Source: Aureispira sp. CCB-QB1 (GTDB lineage: Bacteria; Bacteroidota; Bacteroidia; Chitinophagales; Saprospiraceae). Taken from it: 64,000 bases of DNA. The position numbers were made by a program, and so were the translations under genes. The DNA is taken from positions 83,399-147,398 of the forward strand of contig NZ_JHBV01000020.1 in NCBI RefSeq assembly GCF_000724545.1. Reading direction: 5' to 3'. The notes below the pieces were generated by a model. It had not been told where the DNA came from, did no database searches, and saw only the letters and a list, made by a program, of their open reading frames with translations. Below, one piece after another: positions 9,129-17,208 of the stretch; the first letter of the stretch is position 1; each line of letters starts with the position of its first letter.

Positions 9129-10264
9129 AACAATTTAAATTTTCCTTCTTCATTAATAACAAATTGTTCTTTAGAGGTTAAGTTCTCTATGTATAATTCA
9201 AAACCAACATAGGTTTTCAAAAAAACGACATCGAACAAATTTTGCCTAATTTCCAACTGATTTAATTGATACATTGTTTGAGGGCTACTATCTAACAAGG
9301 ATTTGTGTTTGCCAAACTTTATTTGTTCCAACAAAGCATAAGCCACCTGTTTGTTTAGTACTTGAGGAATGGTTACTTCCGTTGCTTCCTTACCTACTAA
9401 ATGATCACTAAACACCAAATAGCCCCAATGCTCAGGCAAATGCATGTTGATAGCACCTTGATTTGACCACACCCAATTGTACTCAGGCAACCGCTTCCCA
9501 TTTTCTTTTTTCAAACTATACATTCCATCGTTCAAATCATGTTCCCATTGAACTCTAGAGAAATTAATCCGCCAATAATCTCCTCCCTTGGGATGCTTAA
9601 CCGTTTTTCTTTTCCGTTGCAAAAGCACTTCAAAAGGAATCGCCATTTCTACCGACCAAAACGTATCAATATCAGTGGCATCATTCAAACTGCCTCCTAG
9701 ATAAACAGCCGTTTTTAGTCCTTCTATTTCATAGTAATCATTAGCGTGTCCTCCAAAACGATATGCTTTATTCAAACACAAATCCCAGACAGTATTCAAA
9801 GCATTGACTTCAATTTCTACGTAATTATAAGTGTCATCTGTTGGATCTATAAACACCTCAAAATCGTTGTTATAAAAAACAACTGCATCGTGTTTTTTAA
9901 TATTGCCCCAAATGTGTGGTTCTTCTAATTCCGCATAAACATATAAGTACGCATCATCCCAAAGCATTTTTACCTGTGTTTTATATTTAGGTTCTTTAAC
10001 GCCTTCTATATCTATGAAAGTACTCGTATAAGCTGCTTTTGACCAAGCATTCTCCACAGCTTGCCCATCAATTACCATATTGTCTGCCGTTCGGTATGCA
10101 GTGTACTCTGAAGGTATAATGATAGAAGAATCAATATGAATCGTATTTTCATATAGAACTGTTTTTGTTTCTGTCCTTGGCTTTTTGCTTGTACAGGCAA
10201 CCATCAATAGCCCTAAACAACAAACAAGTAATTGATTCATTTTTTGGAATTTGGTACCATACAT
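9125..10264 (-). CDS. CBM9-like carbohydrate-binding lipoprotein
   Basis: Lipoprotein of 379 residues with signal peptide and lipobox LLMVAC. The region from about residue 55 to 260 has the features of a family-9 carbohydrate-binding (CBM9/DOMON-like) domain: MVIDGQAVENAWSKA, a Trp-containing VKMLWDDAYLYVYAELEEPHIW (shortened), NNDFEVFIDP...YNYVEIEVNA and WRINFSRVQW. Such domains bind sugars and often accompany glycosidases. The gene overlaps the GHL10-like gene by 4 bases, so both are probably made together and work on the same glycan; this last point is inference. The residue-1 start supplies the positive charges expected of a signal peptide; Met9 is an alternative. Confidence 0.75.
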   Translation of the reverse strand: MYGTKFQKMNQLLVCCLGLLMVACTSKKPRTETKTVLYENTIHIDSSIIIPSEYTAYRTADNMVIDGQAVENAWSKAAYTSTFIDIEGVKEPKYKTQVKMLWDDAYLYVYAELEEPHIWGNIKKHDAVVFYNNDFEVFIDPTDDTYNYVEIEVNALNTVWDLCLNKAYRFGGHANDYYEIEGLKTAVYLGGSLNDATDIDTFWSVEMAIPFEVLLQRKRKTVKHPKGGDYWRINFSRVQWEHDLNDGMYSLKKENGKRLPEYNWVWSNQGAINMHLPEHWGYLVFSDHLVGKEATEVTIPQVLNKQVAYALLEQIKFGKHKSLLDSSPQTMYQLNQLEIRQNLFDVVFLKTYVGFELYIENLTSKEQFVINEEGKFKLL

Positions 10265-10334
10265 AATCGTTTGACAAAACGCAGGGTAGTTTAATAAATA
10301 TTCTAATGATGATCCATCCGATACAACTTTATCG

Positions 10335-11078
10335 CTAAAAATTAAAATCTAACAAAACACGCCATACTCCATCTTCTTCTAGTTGCCACAAAAGAAAATA
10401 ATGACCTCTTCCATCACTAACGTACTGTCCTATATCATAACACAAGCTATCACCTATCGGCATCGTTTGTATAGTAGACAATCGAATGTGCCAATTTTCA
10501 CTCAACATATAAGCATACTTATCCTCGATTGCCCGCCGCCCTCGATAGATATAACCGTCATTTAAATAAAAAGCATTTTGACGATACAACTCCATAACCA
10601 AAGAATCAGGGTAATGTTGATTCGACCAATATTCCCAATCCTCTCGAGCCTTACCAACCGCTTTCATATGCATATCTTGATGCCTTGTTACAGGATATAA
10701 AACTTCCAATTCTTTTGCCCAACGACCTCCTTCCTTTTTCCAAGCAATTGCATAAGCTATTTTAGACTCAAGACTATCCTTAGGTTCATAATACCCAATA
10801 TCAAAGTAATTGGAAGAATCGTGCTTAACAATGGCTATAGAATATACCGTATCAATGATAGGCAAATTTTGTAGTTTTTGATCTATGCTATCCCTATTTT
10901 TATAAATCTTATCTTGTGTCAGCAAAGCTCCTTGTCGGCAGTAGTAAGCTGCTCCGCTATTATTTTGATTCACAGTAGTGATAAAATTCATTTGAATCTT
11001 ATCAAAAGGCAGCTGTACAACTTCACTATTACAGGCTAACAATGCAAATAAAACAAGTATGACGAGAGCTATTTTCAT
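10335..11078 (-). CDS. NTF2-like (SnoaL/DUF4440-type) lipoprotein
   Basis: Lipoprotein of 247 residues: MKIALVILVLFALLACNS, lipobox LLAC with Cys16. The second half (residues 130-247) has the pattern of an NTF2-like fold: a helix DSLVMELYRQNAFYLNDG, GRRAIEDKYAYML, and a beta-rich end GHYFLLWQLEEDGVWRVLLDFN. The first half may be a more diverged copy. NTF2-like domains bind small ligands or act as enzymes; no active-site residue can be named here. It is 70 bases upstream of the CBM9-like gene on the same strand, so the three lipoprotein genes may form one operon. Confidence 0.6.
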   Translation of the reverse strand: MKIALVILVLFALLACNSEVVQLPFDKIQMNFITTVNQNNSGAAYYCRQGALLTQDKIYKNRDSIDQKLQNLPIIDTVYSIAIVKHDSSNYFDIGYYEPKDSLESKIAYAIAWKKEGGRWAKELEVLYPVTRHQDMHMKAVGKAREDWEYWSNQHYPDSLVMELYRQNAFYLNDGYIYRGRRAIEDKYAYMLSENWHIRLSTIQTMPIGDSLCYDIGQYVSDGRGHYFLLWQLEEDGVWRVLLDFNF

Positions 11079-11167
11079 AATGGAGATAAAAATACGTTAT
11101 CAAAGATTTGCAATAAATTCTTAAGCAAGCAATTTACAAGACAGTGGACTAAAATAAAATCGTCAAT

Positions 11168-12292
11168 CTATTTTGTTTTTAACAACTGTGCCTCCCAATT
11201 TTTAATTCCTCCTGTCAGGTTAATTAAATTGTTGTATCCATAATTCGTTTGCAGTTGTTCGATAGCAATTTTACTTCGAATCCCTTTGGCGCAAAGAACA
11301 ACGACTGGTCTATCTTTAGGAATTCGATCTTTCCAAAGCACCAAACGAGGCAAAGGAATGTCGATTCCCTTTAGCGTTTCATAACGAGGTTGTTCCCAAG
11401 TTTCTCGAACATCTACCAAGGTGTATTGCTCCAAATTATCAGCTAATTCTTGAGGTGAAATTTCTAGAATACTTGGTTGTTTTTCTTCTTTTTTGATGCC
11501 ACAAAAAGCCTCATAACTGGTCGTTTTAAAGTCCTTTTTCATAGCTTTTGTTTGGGTAATAACGGCAGCGTTAGCCTGAATTGTTAAGATCAAACTTTCT
11601 GCTGTCAATGCATTATAAACCAATAGTTTTTCAGACAAAACATCCCCTAATCCCAATATAATTTTTAGGGCTTCATTGGCTTGCATCGCTCCTATCACTC
11701 CAGGTAGAACCCCCAATACACCTACTTCTGAGCAATTGGGCACCTCACCAGGTGCAGGAGGATTAGGGAACAAACAACGATAACTAGGACCTCCTTGATA
11801 ATTAAAAACAGCTACTTGCCCTTCAAACTTAAAAATAGAACCATAGACCAACGGTTTGTTAGTGATAATGCAAGCATCATTGACCATATAACGAGTCGCA
11901 AAATTATCAGTGCCATCCACCACAAGATCGTATTGTTCGAATAATTCTAATGCATTTGAAACCTCCAAAGCATAAGGATAAGCCAATACCTCTATCAATG
12001 GATTTAGAGCAACCAATCGCTTTTGAGCAGCCAAGGCTTTGTTAACTCCTATATCTGCTACCGTGTACAAAATTTGGCGTTGCAAATTACTCTCTTCCAA
12101 AACATCAGCATCAATGACACCTATTTTTCCTACTCCAGCAGCAGCTAAGTATTGCAAAATCGGACAGCCCAAGCCACCAGCACCAATGACCAGTACGTTG
12201 GCATTTTTCAGTTTCTTTTGCCCTTCTAAGCCGATTTCTGACAGCAATAAGTGACGACTATATCTCGCTAAATCTTCTTTGTTTAAATTCAT
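11168..12292 (-). CDS. moeB: MoeB/ThiF-type adenylyltransferase with C-terminal rhodanese domain
   Basis: E1-like enzyme that adenylates the C-terminal Gly of a sulfur-carrier protein (MoaD or ThiS type) and, through the rhodanese domain, may transfer sulfur. Residues 1-250 hold GAGGLGCPILQYLA (nucleotide loop), DADVLEESNLQRQILY, DGTDNFATRYMVND and YRCLFPNPP. The rhodanese domain runs from about 275 to 374 with the active loop CAKGIRS. Length 374 matches MoeB-rhodanese fusions. The second zinc-ligand pair is reduced to FCG near residue 260. No MoaD or ThiS gene is adjacent, so molybdopterin and thiamine roles cannot be separated. A weak promoter-like TATCTTTG lies 92 bases upstream on the same strand (12384-12391). 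Confidence 0.8.
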   Translation of the reverse strand: MNLNKEDLARYSRHLLLSEIGLEGQKKLKNANVLVIGAGGLGCPILQYLAAAGVGKIGVIDADVLEESNLQRQILYTVADIGVNKALAAQKRLVALNPLIEVLAYPYALEVSNALELFEQYDLVVDGTDNFATRYMVNDACIITNKPLVYGSIFKFEGQVAVFNYQGGPSYRCLFPNPPAPGEVPNCSEVGVLGVLPGVIGAMQANEALKIILGLGDVLSEKLLVYNALTAESLILTIQANAAVITQTKAMKKDFKTTSYEAFCGIKKEEKQPSILEISPQELADNLEQYTLVDVRETWEQPRYETLKGIDIPLPRLVLWKDRIPKDRPVVVLCAKGIRSKIAIEQLQTNYGYNNLINLTGGIKNWEAQLLKTK

Positions 12293-12383
12293 GCGCTATG
12301 TTTGATATCCTTTTTAAGCAGACTAATACTTGTATTCTATTTTTTTTATTCTGTCTAGTAACTTTTCTAATTTTCTAGAATTA

Positions 12384-12391
12384 CAAAGATA
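12384..12391 (-). promoter_or_regulatory. Candidate -7 promoter element for moeB
   Basis: Read on the minus strand, this octamer is TATCTTTG, matching TAnnTTTG, 92 bases before the moeB start. A CAAA (TTTG on the minus strand) occurs further upstream but at 25 bases rather than about 19, so support is partial. Confidence 0.35.
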
Positions 12392-12501
12392 ACATCTTAT
12401 TAATTAAGTCGAAAAACAAAAGTCATTCGCTATAAAATAAATTACATTCCTCGACAGTTCTTATAAAGAATCTATTCGTACCACCTTCAAAAAAAGACAT
12501 T

Positions 12502-13365
12502 ATGAACCTTAAACATTTGATGCTTTTATTTTTAGTTATCCCCAGCATTTCAAAAGCAGCCCCAGATACGAAGATTAAAACATTTAGCTTACAAGAAGCC
12601 ATTCAACAAAAAATTATTGTTTTATCAAGTATTCAGTCCGTTGCTTACCAATCCTTGCAACTTCGTTTAAAGAACGTGCACCAACGCAAAGACATCTACG
12701 TTTATTTTCCAACTGGTTTACAATTCGCCTCTAGAGATAGTTCTGAACAAGATCAAATCATTTTGCAAGAGCGCACTTTGTTGGTAAAAGCAGGACGAAC
12801 CATTAGCCCTACTTTTGTCAGCTATTGCACACAATCCAATCACCGCAGCCCAGGCAAGGAGAGTCAATTTGATTTAAAAGAAAATGCCAATGGTAAATTA
12901 TTAGAGTTGGCTAGTTTTTTATCAACCATCAAGGATATTAACTATACAGCTCAACATGCTGTATGGACAGTTACCAATGACCATGACCTAAAAGGGCTAC
13001 ATCATGATGACCTAAAAACAGCTATAAAAATTCAAAAATTTGTAGCAGACTTAACAGGAAAACCACTTCCTAAATACACCGTTCGATACAAAGATGGTCG
13101 AGAACGTCAAGTCGCTTTTACGGGAGAAGCCATTGTTATTTATGGTCATCATGAATACATCTTAAAAGAAGATGCAACCGTGACTTGCCAGATTTTTAAT
13201 GAGGCAGGTGAAATGGTTCAACAAGTCTTTAAAGATATGACTCAAAAAGGAGGCAAAATACGCTTCAACTTTAAACTAAAGGCTTTGGATTTACCCCAAG
13301 GAAAATATGTTTCAAAGGTTTTTATTGAAGGAAAAACGATTCAAGAACAATGGGTCGAAGCCTAG
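12502..13365 (+). CDS. Hypothetical secreted protein
   Basis: Protein of 287 residues with a cleavable signal peptide (MNLKHLMLLFLVIPSISKA, cut after AlaLysAla or nearby). The C-terminal 90 residues look beta-rich and end like a FlgD/T9SS-type Ig-like domain: VTCQIFNEAGEMVQQVF, then RFNFKLKALDLPQGKYVSKVF (shortened) and an EGK turn. This likeness is inference and the canonical T9SS sorting motif is not obvious. No catalytic motif was found. It stands alone between moeB (divergent) and the methyltransferase gene. Confidence 0.6.
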   Translation: MNLKHLMLLFLVIPSISKAAPDTKIKTFSLQEAIQQKIIVLSSIQSVAYQSLQLRLKNVHQRKDIYVYFPTGLQFASRDSSEQDQIILQERTLLVKAGRTISPTFVSYCTQSNHRSPGKESQFDLKENANGKLLELASFLSTIKDINYTAQHAVWTVTNDHDLKGLHHDDLKTAIKIQKFVADLTGKPLPKYTVRYKDGRERQVAFTGEAIVIYGHHEYILKEDATVTCQIFNEAGEMVQQVFKDMTQKGGKIRFNFKLKALDLPQGKYVSKVFIEGKTIQEQWVEA

Positions 13366-13522
13366 CACTAAAATTAACCTCATCCCCTTCTTCATCTTAA
13401 CAACTAATTTTCAACACATTGAGACTATCACAACAAAATTCATTCTATTAAAGTATACCCTATTCCTTTATGAGCAAATAGGATTTTCTTAAAAAGTAAT
13501 GACAAATAATAAATTTAGTTTT

Positions 13523-13530
13523 TAAATTTG
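13523..13530 (+). promoter_or_regulatory. Candidate -7 promoter element upstream of the TrmH-type gene
   Basis: TAAATTTG matches TAnnTTTG. It lies about 175 bases upstream of the methyltransferase start with a dispersed repeat between, so a transcript from here would carry the repeat in its leader. There is no clear -33 box. Confidence 0.3.
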
Positions 13531-13586
13531 CCCTCGATCAAATTTTTTGTTGTTGATAATTAGTGGTTACTTATGGTCCTACTATT

Positions 13587-13622
13587 TGGTCGTTGAAACC
13601 ACGTAGTAGCAGCGCAGCTAAC
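13587..13622 (+). repeat. Short dispersed intergenic module, good copy
   Basis: Reads GGTCGTTGAAACCACG then TAGTAGCAGCGCAGCTAACT. The same words recur, with changes, at 27675, 36358, 36508, 37391, 55764 (reverse) and elsewhere, always between genes. Confidence 0.7.
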
Positions 13623-13705
13623 TATTTTGGTAATCTTGCAAACATTATATATAGTTTATAAACCATTCACAACAACATACTTAACACTAACAAACTACAT
13701 TTATT

Positions 13706-14260
13706 TTGAAAAAGCGATCCATGCTAGAACTCAATCGGTTGTCGGTAGAGTCATATAAAGAGACCCCAAAAACTCCTATTATTGTTATTTTAGATAATAT
13801 TCGTTCTGCACTTAATGTTGGGTCTGCTTTTCGTACTAGCGATGCTTTTTTGGTTCAAGAAATAGCCCTTTGTGGTATTACTGCTCAACCTCCTCACAGA
13901 GAAATTTTAAAAACAGCTATTGGTGCCACTAAATCTGTGGCTTGGCAACATTTCGAAACGACTCAAGAGGCTGTCAATCATTATCGAGCCAAAGGGTTTC
14001 AAATTGCTGCAATCGAACAAGCAGAAGGCAGTATTCCGTTGCAGAATGTTCCAGTTCAGGCACAAGATAAAGTAGCCATTATTTTTGGCAACGAGGTAAA
14101 AGGTGTTGATCAAGAAATTATGAATATCGTTGATTGTTGCATTGAAATTCCTCAATTTGGCACCAAACACTCTTTTAATATTTCTGTTTCTATGGGAATT
14201 GTTTTATGGAGTTTAACACAAAAAATTCGCCCCGATTTAATTATTCAAGAATCGCATTAA
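13706..14260 (+). CDS. TrmH/SpoU-family RNA 2'-O-methyltransferase
   Basis: SPOUT-fold methyltransferase of about 184 residues using S-adenosylmethionine to methylate a ribose 2'-OH of tRNA or rRNA. The three family motifs are visible: NIRSALNVGSAFRTSDAF (motif 1), IIFGNEVKGV (motif 2) and IPQFGTKHSFNISVSMGIVL (motif 3, SAM-binding knot). The annotated start is TTG at 13706, giving MKKRSMLELNRL, which matches the length of relatives as I recall them. An ATG at 13721 (MLELNRLS) is the alternative. The short N-terminal extension seen in TrmH is absent, so the target nucleotide cannot be stated. It is monocistronic. Confidence 0.85.
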   Translation: MKKRSMLELNRLSVESYKETPKTPIIVILDNIRSALNVGSAFRTSDAFLVQEIALCGITAQPPHREILKTAIGATKSVAWQHFETTQEAVNHYRAKGFQIAAIEQAEGSIPLQNVPVQAQDKVAIIFGNEVKGVDQEIMNIVDCCIEIPQFGTKHSFNISVSMGIVLWSLTQKIRPDLIIQESH

Positions 14261-14466
14261 AATATTATCTAACCTAGACTTTGGGGTTTTAGAGCAAGAC
14301 AATAGAGATACAAAATCAATTAGAAAGATGTCCATATATTCTATTTTTGTAGAATAACTAAGCAAAATTAATCCTAGACCATATTTAATCTTTAGGAGAT
14401 AAAATCAAGCAAGGATTTGAATACTTATATTGACAACCATTAGTTTTGCTTAGTCATTTAGTTTAA

Positions 14467-14628
14467 TACTCCGTTGATTTTTTAGTTTTCCTACGAAAAA
14501 CGTAAAAAAGCATCTTGCATTAGTTTGATTATCAATCTTTTAACACAAAAGTCAACAAAAATACATCTTACTGATAATCAACTGCGAAGCACTCATGCAA
14601 TAAACTAATACGATTTTTCAACGGAGTA
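14467..14628. repeat. Palindromic dispersed element, copy A
   Basis: Outer inverted repeat TACTCCGTTGA (14467-14477) and TCAACGGAGTA (14618-14628) is perfect over 11 bp. The inner repeat ATTAGTTTGATTATCA (14519-14534) is answered by TGATAATCAA (14572-14581) and AACTAAT (14603-14609), split by a 21-base module (14582-14602, CTGCGAAGCACTCATG then five bases). The same architecture is seen at 39695, 55641 and, more decayed, 24695. It lies between the methyltransferase and thioesterase genes. Confidence 0.75.
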
Positions 14629-14734
14629 ATGTTAGTTTGAATAATTACCAATTATACTCAAAACTGCCTATCAGCTCCATCTGCTATTTGTCTTCCTTCC
14701 CCTTCTTTTCCAAAGTCATTTTTTAATTATAACT

Positions 14735-15184
14735 ATGAAAATCGATATTAATTTTATTAAAAACATTGTAGAAGAACAAATTCCTATTCACAAATTTCTG
14801 AATCTAAAACTCGTTGAAATTCGCAGTGGGTATGCGAAAGTTAAAGTCCCTTTTCAAGAAATGGTTTTGGGAGATATTGTTCGTAGAAGGTGGCATGGTG
14901 GCATGCTATCCACTATCATGGACTCCGTTGGCGGAATTGTTGGCATGACTCATTTGACTTCTTTTGAGGACAAAATGGCGACCATTGATTTGCGTGTAGA
15001 TTACCTCAAAGGTGCCAAAGAAGAAGGCATTGTTGTAGAGGGGGAAATTGTGCGTCTAGGAAATCGGATTTTAGTAACACGAATGAAGGTTTGGAATGAA
15101 GCAGAAACCGAAGTGCTTGCAGAAGGAAAAGGTGTCTACAACTTTATCCGCATGAAAGACAAAAGCATCATAGAAGCTAATTAA
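14735..15184 (+). CDS. PaaI-type hotdog-fold thioesterase
   Basis: Protein of 149 residues of the hotdog superfamily, expected to hydrolyse acyl-CoA thioesters in the cytoplasm. The characteristic helix segment WHGGMLSTIMDSVGGIVGMT (HGG followed by Asp and GG) is present near residues 51-71, followed by the strand TIDLRVDYLKGA. Asp in SxxD is the usual catalytic or oxyanion-site acid. The physiological acyl group cannot be told; the carboxylase cluster is 2 kb away on the same strand but not contiguous. A 13-bp inverted repeat follows the stop. Confidence 0.8.
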   Translation: MKIDINFIKNIVEEQIPIHKFLNLKLVEIRSGYAKVKVPFQEMVLGDIVRRRWHGGMLSTIMDSVGGIVGMTHLTSFEDKMATIDLRVDYLKGAKEEGIVVEGEIVRLGNRILVTRMKVWNEAETEVLAEGKGVYNFIRMKDKSIIEAN

Positions 15185-15220
15185 TATTCATAAGTTGTTT
15201 GTATTTCTAGCACATTCGTT

Positions 15221-15275
15221 CTTAAGTTCCAAATCATTTTATGCTCCATGCGAGCCTTACAGTTTGGAACTTAAG
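15221..15275. repeat. Perfect 13-bp inverted repeat between convergent genes
   Basis: Arms 15221-15233 (CTTAAGTTCCAAA) and 15263-15275 (TTTGGAACTTAAG) with a 29-base spacer. The repeat is placed between the thioesterase gene (rightward) and a lipoprotein gene (leftward). Like 4098-4158, it has long arms, a long loop and no T run. Confidence 0.7.
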
Positions 15276-15299
15276 CATTTGAACTATTTACTTAATACA

Positions 15300-15322
15300 A
15301 TAGTTAGCTGCACTGCTACTAT
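15300..15322 (-). repeat. Short dispersed module, degenerate reverse copy
   Basis: ATAGTTAGCTGCACTGCTAC corresponds, in reverse, to GTAGCAGCGCAGCTAACTA of the module. It sits just before the stop of the lipoprotein gene at 15345. Confidence 0.5.
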
Positions 15323-15344
15323 TAATAAAGACCTCTCTTCTTTC

Positions 15345-15869
15345 CTATTCTGAAAAGATAACGGTTAACATAGCCGAGTTAGTTTGGTGCGTTTTGTTGA
15401 TTTTGGCAGATATAGTAGAGCCAGAAAATATCATTTTTTCATTGTATTGAAACGACTTCGCATTATCTTTCATTGCTATCGCCCATTGCTGTAATAAACC
15501 TAATTCGTTGGGGGCTTGCTGCGATAAATTATAGAAAATTTCAGCAATATCTATTGCACAAACTTCTGGTGGTGTATTGAGCGGATACGTTCCATTTAGC
15601 AACATCCGATATTCTTGCTGCAAGACATCGCAACCTGATTGATACAGTTCAATACTCAAATTCATAGCTGGCACGGTTACCTTTTCTACAGCATCCTGAC
15701 CTTTGACTTCAAAACTATGATTAGCAAATCCCTGAATATGCTCAAAGATAGCTGTTGGTGGCTTGTACTTGCATTCTTTTTTTTGATTGCCTGATGCACC
15801 ACATCCAACTCCAATAAATAGTATACTTATTATTAAACTCCAGAGAATTTTATATTTCAACCTTATCAT
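15345..15869 (-). CDS. Hypothetical lipoprotein
   Basis: Protein of 174 residues with a lipoprotein signal peptide (ILWSLIISILFIGVGCGAS, acylated Cys about residue 23). The mature part contains a helical segment (NLSQQAPNELGLLQQWAIAMKDNA, shortened) and ends in beta-like residues. Three Cys besides the lipid Cys are present (KKECKY, GCDVL, EVCAID). There is no family I recognise. It is the last of three leftward genes (16523 to 15345) with gaps of 10 and 32 bases, so they probably form one operon. Confidence 0.6.
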   Translation of the reverse strand: MIRLKYKILWSLIISILFIGVGCGASGNQKKECKYKPPTAIFEHIQGFANHSFEVKGQDAVEKVTVPAMNLSIELYQSGCDVLQQEYRMLLNGTYPLNTPPEVCAIDIAEIFYNLSQQAPNELGLLQQWAIAMKDNAKSFQYNEKMIFSGSTISAKINKTHQTNSAMLTVIFSE

Positions 15870-15901
15870 ATTTTACAGTTCATCATTTGTTCCATCATTT
15901 C

Positions 15902-16294
15902 TTATTCCTTAACGATATTGCCACTTGAATTAGTATCAACGCCTCTTGACTGGTTGACAAAAAGATAAAAATATCCTCCTCCCAGCCCATAAGATACGTA
16001 GTCCCAATTGTCTCTTACAAAACCATCAAACACTCTAGTAAAAACTTCTTCATAGAGTAGACTCAACGCAACAACCATCACCAACGTGTCAAAAAGAGAA
16101 AAACAGAAAGAAACATTTTGCATCAAAAAACGACGTTCGACCAATAATAAACCTAGCAAAATAGGCATGCACAAAAAGCTATCTAAATAACTGTCTATTA
16201 ATGGGCAATCCCAGTTCCATACTCTTTCTACAAATTGATGTCCCCCAAATAGCAAAAAACATCCCCACCAAGTTCTTTGTTTAAGTACTAACAT
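15902..16294 (-). CDS. Small integral membrane protein
   Basis: Protein of 130 residues with about four hydrophobic segments (WWGCFLLFGGHQFVE, LCMPILLGLLLVE, FSLFDTLVMVVALSLLYEEVF, VSYGLGGGYFYLFV). The wording DSFLCMPILLGL and FDTLVMVVALS...DYVSYGLGG resembles short Bacteroidota membrane proteins sometimes named magnesium citrate secondary transporter, but at this length a transport function is doubtful. It starts 10 bases after the stop of the 72-residue gene and precedes the lipoprotein gene by 32 bases. Confidence 0.6.
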   Translation of the reverse strand: MLVLKQRTWWGCFLLFGGHQFVERVWNWDCPLIDSYLDSFLCMPILLGLLLVERRFLMQNVSFCFSLFDTLVMVVALSLLYEEVFTRVFDGFVRDNWDYVSYGLGGGYFYLFVNQSRGVDTNSSGNIVKE

Positions 16295-16304
16295 CTACTC
16301 TTTA

Positions 16305-16523
16305 TTACATCGCAAAAGCAACCGCTAGTATAAAACCAAAAATAGCAAAGGGTGACAAAGCTACTAATACAGCTATTCCGATCACTCGAATACTTAGTTT
16401 TAGTGCAATAACAAGAATACTATCTTCAGCATGAATAGCCGCTGCATGATTCCACCACTTGAGTGTTTTAGATATTTTCTCTAGAACCACTTGGTCCATT
16501 GAGTTTTCTGGTTTCTTTGTCAT
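16305..16523 (-). CDS. Small hypothetical membrane protein
   Basis: Protein of 72 residues: a polar N-terminal half (MTKKPENSMDQVVLEKISKTLKW) and a hydrophobic C-terminal half (residues 34-72, ILVIALKLSIRVIGIAVLVAL and FGFILAVAFAM) giving one or two membrane helices. There is no recognised family. Tight spacing to the next gene (10 bases) is the main support for it being real. A TATTTTTG element lies 84 bases upstream on the same strand (16607-16614). Confidence 0.5.
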   Translation of the reverse strand: MTKKPENSMDQVVLEKISKTLKWWNHAAAIHAEDSILVIALKLSIRVIGIAVLVALSPFAIFGFILAVAFAM

Positions 16524-16606
16524 AATTCTGGTATATTTATTGGTTAATGTTTTGCTCCTCTATTTCTACGTGACCATAGGTAGTTGAAATATTCACTTGA
16601 TAAACA

Positions 16607-16614
16607 CAAAAATA
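16607..16614 (-). promoter_or_regulatory. Candidate -7 promoter element for the 16523-15345 operon
   Basis: Minus-strand TATTTTTG matches TAnnTTTG, 84 bases before the first start codon of the three-gene set. No good -33 box is seen. Confidence 0.3.
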
Positions 16615-16670
16615 CACCATTTAATATTAGCGTACAGGCTTAGGTTTTTATTTAGAACAATTCTAAAATT

Positions 16671-17024
16671 TTATGCCAAATAATCCTTTAATGCCTCCAC
16701 TGTTTTCTTTGCATTGCCAACAAAAATAGCCTCTTCAAACACAAATACAGGTCGTTTTAGAAATGTGTAGTGAGACAATAATAACTCTTTGTAGTCTTCT
16801 TCTGACAAATTCTTGTCTTTCAATCCCATTTCTTTGTATTTGGTAGCTCTTCGATTGATCAAAGATTCGTAAGACTCCGTTTGTTGTCTAAGTTCTTCCA
16901 CCTGCTCTTCTGACAAGGCTTCTTTTTTTAGATCTTGTAATTCAAAATCAGTAGTATCTACTTCCGACAAAATGCGCTTGCAGGTACTACAAGTGCTCAA
17001 ATAATATACTTTTTTCATTATCAA
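16671..17024 (-). CDS. ArsC/Spx-family protein (arsenate-reductase-like)
   Basis: Thioredoxin-fold protein of 117 residues (115 if started at the second Met). The N-terminal strand is followed by STCSTCKRIL, a CxxC motif as in the ArsC/Spx/YffB family, with LQDLKKEALSEEQVEEL, and NRRATKYKE in the middle. Near the C-terminus LLSHYTFLKRPVFVFEEAIFVG (shortened) places the family Arg of the KRPV motif. True arsenate reductases use one Cys and three Arg; the call of arsenate as substrate is not secure. No arsenic-resistance genes are adjacent. It is likely cytoplasmic. Confidence 0.75.
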   Translation of the reverse strand: MIMKKVYYLSTCSTCKRILSEVDTTDFELQDLKKEALSEEQVEELRQQTESYESLINRRATKYKEMGLKDKNLSEEDYKELLLSHYTFLKRPVFVFEEAIFVGNAKKTVEALKDYLA

Positions 17025-17208
17025 TTATAATGTTTTAGTTTTCGTATTCCTAACTATTGAGAATTGCAAAACTAATAATTTACGCCAATTTAGATGTTTT
17101 ATTCCTGAAATTAAATTGGTTGATATTTTACCCTCCTATTAATTCTTGACCTTTGATAAAAAATTTTAAATTGAGGAAATATTAATCTTTTGGTTAAAAA
17201 ATCAATTT

